Source: Rhizopus sp. PT2906
Taxonomy: Eukaryota > Mucoromycota > Mucoromycetes > Mucorales > Rhizopodaceae
Assembly: GCA_025529335.1 (NCBI GenBank)
Contig: JAMYHX010000125.1
Coordinates: 1-64,000, forward strand
DNA: 64,000 nt
Reading direction: 5' to 3'
Shown here: one piece after another, positions 57,459 through 64,000 of the stretch
Layout: the number at the start of each line of letters is the position of its first letter
Numbering within the stretch: the stretch's first letter is position 1
Made by a program: the position numbers and the translations under genes
The notes under the pieces: generated by a model
What the model saw: only the letters and a program-made list of their open reading frames with translations
Told to the model about the DNA's origin: nothing
Databases searched by the model: none

Positions 57459-59142
57459 GTAGTATCAAGAGATGGTCTATTAGAGAACGTGACTATAAGC
57501 GGTTTGAAGGGAATAATCAAATCTGGTGAGTTTATTAAATAAGCTCTTCCCTCCCTTTTTTTTTATATCACTGACAACAAGTTTGCCTGTTACTGTTGTA
57601 GGTTGCAACAGCAAAGCAGTAATTTCTTGTTTAACAACAAACAAACAACATATCAGTGCATTGATTATAGCTTGTAAAGAGACTAAACATATATACAAGG
57701 TCTGTTAAAGAAAGTGCCACTCGATTGCTTTTATAATAATTCGTTGTGTGATCTTCTAGATTTCTCTAGCCACACGACAAAATAAATATAAAAAGATAGA
57801 CCAATCTTATTGTACTCACTTGTATTACAGTTGCTATGGCCAATTGCAAGCATAACTAACCTGTCAATAGATTGAACAAAGAGAACGTAAATCAGTACTT
57901 CTCCAGAAGCTCAAACATTCACATTACTATAAATCTCATGAAATAGGATCTTAAGGAATTAACAGTTAATTTGTCTATAATCATCGAATTATTTACTGGT
58001 ACCATTCTTTTGCTACAAGGATAGATGTGATACTTTTCATTATAGACCTACCATGTTGATCTAAAAGACGAGGTATGCGATTAATTTATTATATTCTTGA
58101 CAAAGTATAATGATCACAAATGATAATGTAAAAAAAACTGCTGCAGGTCTTTTAGTAATTAATCGACATAATTGGTAAAAGTGATCGAGTGAACACCAAG
58201 TCTCCCTCCCTCCCCTGTCTGTGTGTGTGTATTCTTTTGATTATTACATTCAATCTGTTTATGCCTCGAACAATAATCATTCATCAGCTGATATGTAACC
58301 CTCACATTATAATGCATTCACTACTACTATTATACTTTTTCCAATGATCTGCGTTTTACTTTACCGCTCTTTCAAATGCTTCTGTCATACTACGGAAAAA
58401 GTTTTAAAGGAAAAAAAAAACTTGCAATTAGCCAAGTCGATTTGTAAATTTGTCTTCTAGAGCTCTGGTCTTTGTGAAGAATTGTATCAATTGATTACTG
58501 AATAACCTCATTGTTGTATCAATTCTTTTGTTCGTTGCAGATCATCAATAGTTTCACGAAAGAAGGGGGAATAAGGGGAATGGATGTTCTCCTTCTATAC
58601 TTTCTTTCTTTATAAGATCATTAAAAAGTCCAGATGATTTTCCATTCTTTTTGTGACATGTTCAATTTAATAAAACAATAGGAATTGCCACGTTTTTTGT
58701 GTATAACACGTTGATATGAAATGTGTTTGACATTTAGCATATAAAATAAGGGGATTAACTTTTAAATCCATTCATTCACGTGGTATAGCAAGTCAACAGA
58801 AGTGAGCGTACCTCTGTGAAAAAAAAGGGGAGAGGTTACGCTACCCAGACTGGAAGAGTAGCATACAACAACAATAGCCGTTGTCATGACAAAAATAAGG
58901 TATCTATGGTTTTTTATGCTCTTATTTTATTCCTTTATGTACTTGGAAACAAATGGAATTGAATCTCAGTTACAGCATGTGTTTCTTTTATAGACACTAT
59001 TTTAAACATGCAACACAAAGTGGATAAAAATGGGGAGGGGGTGTTTAGTTTCTAATACAAAATAAAAAAAAGTTTTTCTCTTTCTTTCTCTTTTTCTTTT
59101 TTCTCTTTCATGATTTTATTTTCATAGAACTTTTTTTTTTTC
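57253..59142. other. Intergenic region, 1.9 kb
   Basis: Long divergent space between RAB11 and the kinase gene. It holds the poly(T) tract at 57430-57458, a short GT tract near 58218 and a CTTT-rich block (59076-59110) just before the kinase start. No gene or RNA is seen. Confidence 0.5.
57430..57458 (+). repeat. Poly(T) tract, 29 bases
   Basis: Twenty-nine consecutive T residues about 180 bp upstream of the RAB11 start. Confidence 0.95.
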
Positions 59143-60853
59143 ATGATTCATATTCACAGCAACAACAATAATAATATTAATTCTAAAACTAATAATCAGC
59201 ATCATCATCATGCAGCAGCAAGAGCAGCATCAGCAGCAGCAGCAACAGCAGTCAAGATTGGTAAGCATATCCTTGCTGTAGCCAAAGACCAAGAAAAGAA
59301 CGTAAGTATATATTGTTTGTATATCATGATTGTATATATAACTCTTATTTACAGAGACTATCGGATCAAAAGCGCTCATCAGTTGTGCCGAAGCAACAAT
59401 TACGTAAATCTAGATCATTAACAACAGAAAAAACAAGTTTGATTACTGTTGATATGACCTTGAAAAGAAGATCAACGGGTTGTATTCGCAGGTCTTCATT
59501 CTATTCTACTAAATCAAGTGAAACGAATAATACTGTAATAAAGGTATTTATATACAAATAATAAGCACACGCACACACACAATTAAACTTTATTCTTAAA
59601 GGAAGTTTGGCGTCCTCCTGGATATTATGAAATTCCCAATGTCTTTGGCCCAGATTGTTTCCTGAAACCAGAACCCAACCCCAAAAAGACATTTACGCTT
59701 CGTGAATATCCAGATAAGCCGATTACCAATAAACCTTGGTACCCTGTTGGACCCACAACAGAAATTCCCCAACTACCTCCCTTGATTCGTTCAGAAAATG
59801 AATTTGAAAGAAAAGTACGTAAAGCATTACCCAAAATTCAAGTTTCGACACTTGATCCAAAGAACAAATATACCGGATTTAAGGAAGTAGGCACAGGGTA
59901 AATAGACATTGGTGAATCGTAAAATCTTTTATTGAACTTTATATAGCGTTAATGGTGCCGTTGTCCGTGCCACTCACAAGTACAAAAAAAATCTTCACTT
60001 GGCCATTAAACGATGCAGATTAGACCCCGACCGTGAATATAAAGCAGCCATTATCAGAGAACTGCGCATCATGTCATCAGGCCATTCCAATCTTATTCGA
60101 CTTCGTGAAGTCACCTTGTGGAGAGACGATGTCTGGATGGCTATGGATCTCATGCGATGCTCCGTTTTTGCCGTTCTTTGTCAGAGAGGCATTCCTGAGG
60201 AGCACACGATTCACATCGCTTGTGAGACACTCAAGGGATTGAACTATCTTCACTCTAAGGGATTTATTCACCGTGATATCAAGTGTGAAAATCTCTTGCT
60301 CGGCTGGAATGGCGAAGTAAAACTAGGTAAGTTAACATGAAACAATAAACTAGTTTTGCAGGGTGATAACCCAAATGATTTTGCCAAATAGCTGATTTTG
60401 GTTTGGCGACTCGTACAACCAGACGTAATCGTGACCGATTGGGTACAAGCAAATGGATGGCTCCCGAGGTAATTCGGGAGCAGTATTATAGTGAAAAGAT
60501 TGACATGTGGTCACTTGGTATAACCATTATCGAAATGATGGATAGAGTGCCTCCTCACTACTTGATCAAGGACGAAATGGAACTCTTTAGTGTCATTCTT
60601 CATGAACCTAGTCCTACTTTTACCTATAGTTACCCTACAATGTACATGCGCGGATTGGTTGCTTGGTTACTAGATGAACAACCTGCTACAAGACCCAGTG
60701 CAAAGGATGTCCTCTCTGTAGGTTTTTAATGATGTTTTATATATAGCAATACTAATATATGTATAGGAAATCGAGGCTCACGTTCAAAGTAGACTCTTGA
60801 AGTGTTCTACTTCAAATGAACTTGCCAGATTCGTCAATCATGTTTTACCCTAA
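59143..60853 (+). CDS. STE20/PAK-like serine/threonine kinase without visible CRIB domain
   Basis: The N-terminus is low complexity (Asn, His, Ala runs), followed by a basic, Ser-rich part (KKRSSVV-like and RRSTGCIRRSSFYS segments) and a proline-rich linker. The kinase domain starts at KYTGFKEVGTGVNGAVVRA, with Lys in LAIKRCRLD, catalytic HRDIKCENLLL, DFGLATR, GTSKWMAPEVI and IDMWSLGITIIEM. GTSKWMAPEVI and the DMWSLGI helix place it in the STE20/PAK group. No ISxP CRIB motif for Cdc42 binding is visible before the kinase domain. Introns lie near 59302-59354, 59544-59600, 59899-59946, 60327-60391 and 60719-60767. Pathway role is not known. Confidence 0.88.
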
Positions 60854-61067
60854 ACTTATACCCTTCCCCTCTCTCCTCCCCTTTCAACAACAGCTCATAT
60901 GACCCCCCCTCTCTCTAAAAGTTTTATGTGGAAATCACTATTTTAAATACGTTCAAAAAAAGTCTATGTTTGTAAATCTATGAAAAAAAAAAAAGACAAA
61001 AAAATATGTTTTATGTTTCTTTATATTATCTTATTCAATAAACCATTTTTTTCACATAAAAAAAATA
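60854..61067. other. Short convergent intergenic region
   Basis: Between the kinase and RVS167 stop codons; C-rich and A-rich runs only. Confidence 0.6.
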
Positions 61068-62647
61068 CTATAGTTCTGCTACATAATTTCCTATTGTTTG
61101 TCATGTTTAGAATATGAATGAAACACTGTGACAAAAAGGGAATGTTACCTGGAAAGATTCCCGTGATGCCGTTCAAGCGACCTGTCCACCAATCATTCGT
61201 GTCCGCAGTACGTTGTACTAGTTCAATACGATCATCTTTTTTAAAACTGAGATCACCTTCCGCCTGTGCAGTGTAATCATACAAGGCAACGACGAACCGT
61301 TTCTTTTCTGGTTGCTCCACTCTGAACGAGGATGCCTCTGTGTAAGCTGGTGGCGGTGACTGTTGTGCCATGTATGGGCTACCAGCCTCCTCCTGTTTGC
61401 GGAGTGCTGCACGTTCCTGCAAGGACAGTTTCGAATTATTAACACCGCCTGATGCCGCTAACCAAGCCTTGCCGCCTGATTTAAGTAAGTCCAAGTTTTC
61501 CATCTCCGCACGTGCATCCCTGATCTGGGCTCGTCGGCTGAATCCATCCTGGATGCCCATCATGTGCGTTGAGAATGCCTCCAGGTTCTGGTTAAGTAAC
61601 TCATAACAACGAGCATAAATCATGCCATAGATACGGGCCTGCATGTTGTACAAGTTTTCAAATACCGGTTGAATCAGCGAGACCTTGAGTTGAAAGAATC
61701 GGGGTAATTCTCGTTTCAACAGGTCGTTTAGATAATTATAATCTTGTGTGGCTACATCAAGCTGTGATTGAATCTGTAGAAAAAGGTCACAATGCGTTCC
61801 TGCTGTCACAGCTCTATTTATTTTTTTTACCTTGAATATCTGCTTTTCTTCACTGAAGCTTCTTTCTGTTTTGGTATTTAGTTTTTGTAAAGACAATCGA
61901 TGTCGGTCATAATCAATCAGTTTATGGTTGCGCTTTGTAATTGTCTTTTGAATCATTTTGATAATCTCATTCAGTTCCATGATTGGTCTCACTATATCTC
62001 GATCTAATACGTCCTATAATGACAGGCCGTTAGCATAGCCCTTGTTTTTCACTTTCTTCCACTCTTTATATCTCATCCAAACACTCACTTTACCAATTCG
62101 GGTAATACTTCATCTCGACAATAGGCCATAGCTGCTTCCGCATCATTGACAGCTTGTAGTTGTTGTGCAGGTGTTTGTTGAAACCTCTTTTGAACCATAC
62201 CCTGAGGCACTTCAATGCCTAGATTGTTATCAAAAATCGTACTCAAGTATTGTGCCATTGCAGTTTGATGTGTCAACAGGGCTATAAAAAAAAAAAAAAG
62301 AAAATGTCAACACATATGCACAAACAAACCCTTATGAGCGCGCGTGTTTGAAAGATCTCTTATTTACCTGCAATATTATCTCGAAAGATACGAGCATCTT
62401 TAGAGAATACTTCAACCACTTTAGCAAATTCATTAAATTGTTTCTCGAGTATAATGAACTCAGGATCCTTTGTTGCTAATATAAAGAAATGCTTAGCATT
62501 TTTTCATATGTATATGCTGACACTAATACCTTCACTCTTTTTTGACAATATTTGATAAGGTAATCTATTCACTGCTTTTTGTAAACCCTATTGCACTCTA
62601 AGCCACTTTACACTTTTTTAATTCTATAAGCTTACCTTCCAACTCAT
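61068..62647 (-). CDS. RVS167: Rvs167/amphiphysin-like BAR-SH3 protein
   Basis: Rvs167 shapes membranes at endocytic sites. The first exon is only 12 nt (MSWK, 62647-62636); the next gives GLQKAVNRLPYQILSKKSE, as in Rvs proteins. The BAR domain runs on over several exons (FIILEKQFNEFAKVVEVFS; DRHRLSLQKLNTKTERS; LFLQ/IQSQLDVATQDYNYLND). A Pro/Ser-rich linker follows (SPPPAYTEASS). The SH3 domain reads VALYDYTAQAEGDLSF, NDWWTGRLNG, GIFPG|NYVAEL, its last seven codons on a separate exon. It is the Rvs167 rather than Rvs161 type because it has SH3. Confidence 0.93.
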
Positions 62648-63163
62648 AGTTTAAATAAGAATAAAAGAAAAGAAAATTATAAATGCCGTCATAATCACCT
62701 AAATAATTTCGGTTTTAAACTTTTTCCGATCAAAAATGGAAATAAGCCAAGCAAATACATAATGATGTCAATAGAGAAGTAGTATCTCTTTTAAGGAGTC
62801 CTTGGATTATGATAGTTTTTCAGTTTATTAATACTTTGGTATCATCCTTTTATTGATAGTCATTCTCGATACTTTTTTGATTTGATAAAACAGACTCAAA
62901 CAAAGACTCACACTCTATTGTCAAAAGAAAAGAAAAAAAAGATACTCTGAGTATCAGACCAAAGATTGAAAAATAATTGCTTCTTCTGGTTTTTTTGTAA
63001 TAAATGAGAAATATAACATGCAGACTTTAGTATATCATAAATTCAAATCAACAGCTAAAGATATATAGAGAGAGAAAGAACGGGCTTTAAAATAAAAGCC
63101 AGCGAAGGCAAGGGGGGTGTAAAGGGACTTCTTTTTATATATTTTTTCTCTCTTCTCCCAATC
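62648..63163. other. Divergent promoter region, RVS167 and uL1m
   Basis: AT-rich, with a GAGAGAAAGAA run near 63067-63080. No gene. Confidence 0.6.
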
Positions 63164-64000
63164 ATGTTCACTCGACCACTTGCCTGTCGCCTTCATTCTC
63201 TTCGCACCTACGCCACTAAACGAAAAGTTATTAAAGAAAACAAAGATGCCATCGAACTTCAAGAAGCCTTTCGCATCCTAAAGGCTCTGGAAGTCGGTAA
63301 CCCTAACCACCAGATCGAAGCTCACGTTCAATGTAAAATCGAAAAATCAACACCTCTTATCCGTGGATCACTTGTGCTTCCCAAGAGTATCAAGCAAGAA
63401 CCAACCGTGCTTGTATTTGCGACAGGAAAGAAGGCTGAGGAAGCCAAAGCAGCAGGTGCTCAAATTGTTGGTGGCGAGGAACTGATTGAACAAATCAAGG
63501 CTGGTGAACTCAAGTTTGATAAATGTATTGCTACACCTCAAATGTTTCCTGCTGTGACAAAGATTGCTAAAATTCTCGGCCCAAAGAATCTTATGCCAAC
63601 TGTGAAGAAAGGTAGATCAAGAAATGTTTTTTTTAGACAAGTAGTAACGTGTTGTATGTCAAATAGGAACTGTCACAGACGATGTAGCTAATGTTGTACG
63701 CATGTCAAAGAGTTTGTTTGATTTCAAAGCAGATAAACACGGCGTTTTACATACAGGTAAATCAGCAAAAATACGTTCAATATTCAACCATGTCTAATGT
63801 TCTGTAGGAATCGGCAAAGTGCATTTCCAATCAAATGATCTTGAAGGTATACACATATTATATCATTCTATGTATGAAAAGCTAATATTTTTATAGCCAA
63901 CTTGAAAGCTATTCTGGAAGAATTAAGAACATTTGGAAAAGCCAACAACTTAAAAGGTGAGTCATGAATTAGGTTGACATATTGCATTGTAACTCATATT
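63164..64000 (+). CDS. MRPL1: Mitochondrial ribosomal protein uL1m (partial, runs off window)
   Basis: uL1 forms the mobile L1 stalk of the large ribosomal subunit. The start has a mitochondrial presequence (FTRPLACRLHSLRTYATKRK). The L1 fold follows: IRGSLVLPKSIKQEPTVLVF, AGAQIVGGEELIEQIKAGEL, FDKCIATPQMFPAVTKIAKI and the hallmark LGPKNLMPTVKKGTV, the last across an intron (63612-63666). Short later exons read DDVANVVRMSKS and GIGKVHFQSNDLEANLKAIL. The C-terminal end lies beyond base 64000. Confidence 0.93.

Overview
This 64 kb window is nuclear DNA of a filamentous fungus, most likely an early-diverging one of the order Mucorales (Mucoromycota). The evidence is AT-rich intergenic DNA, compact genes with many short introns (about 45-75 nt, GTAAGT-type donors), a complement of typically fungal proteins (Msp1, Pkr1, Naf1, Rio1, Rrp6, Cwh43-type, Rvs167, Pmp3, Jen1-type carrier), a carotenoid-oxygenase-family gene of the kind common in Mucorales, and a Fanzor (eukaryotic TnpB-like) mobile element. 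No rRNA, tRNA, CRISPR or prokaryotic feature was found. Gene models were built by hand from splice sites and frame. Exon phases were checked in most models, and every family assignment is from recognised motifs only.

Layout. 0-1.4 kb: decayed Fanzor copy just upstream of an MRC1/claspin gene. 1.4-12 kb: MRC1, PKR1, MSP1, a GTPBP1-type GTPase, two small unknown genes, NAF1. 12-17.4 kb: cytochrome P450, RbfA-like gene, secreted aspartic protease (the last two CDSs overlap by 8 bp at their 3' ends). 19-23.5 kb: an apparently intact Fanzor locus coding for up to 1,186 aa if one GC-AG intron is removed, with a Crypton-like recombinase fragment beside it. 24.2-30 kb: four minus-strand genes in a tight head-to-tail run (macrodomain protein, membrane-anchored M24 peptidase, RIO1, GT2-like glycosyltransferase). 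30.4-43.4 kb: plus-strand genes RRP6, JEN1-like, FAR1-type factor, GNAT, carotenoid-oxygenase-like, PMP3. 43.4-45.2 kb: decayed sequence and a probable small membrane protein. 45.3-64 kb: M17 aminopeptidase, 2-hydroxyacid dehydrogenase, Cwh43-type protein, indoleamine 2,3-dioxygenase, CTD-kinase-type cyclin, second P450, Rab11, STE20/PAK-like kinase, Rvs167 and the start of mitochondrial uL1m.

Most genes are unrelated housekeeping genes. The most notable items are: (1) the Fanzor locus with its catalytic motifs intact plus a truncated relic 18 kb away; (2) a carotenoid cleavage oxygenase that has lost three of the four iron-binding histidines; (3) three GC-AG introns, two of them 3n long and carrying an in-frame stop; (4) an MCB element in front of MRC1; (5) a macrodomain protein lacking the usual ligand loops; (6) very long poly(dA:dT) tracts close to start codons.
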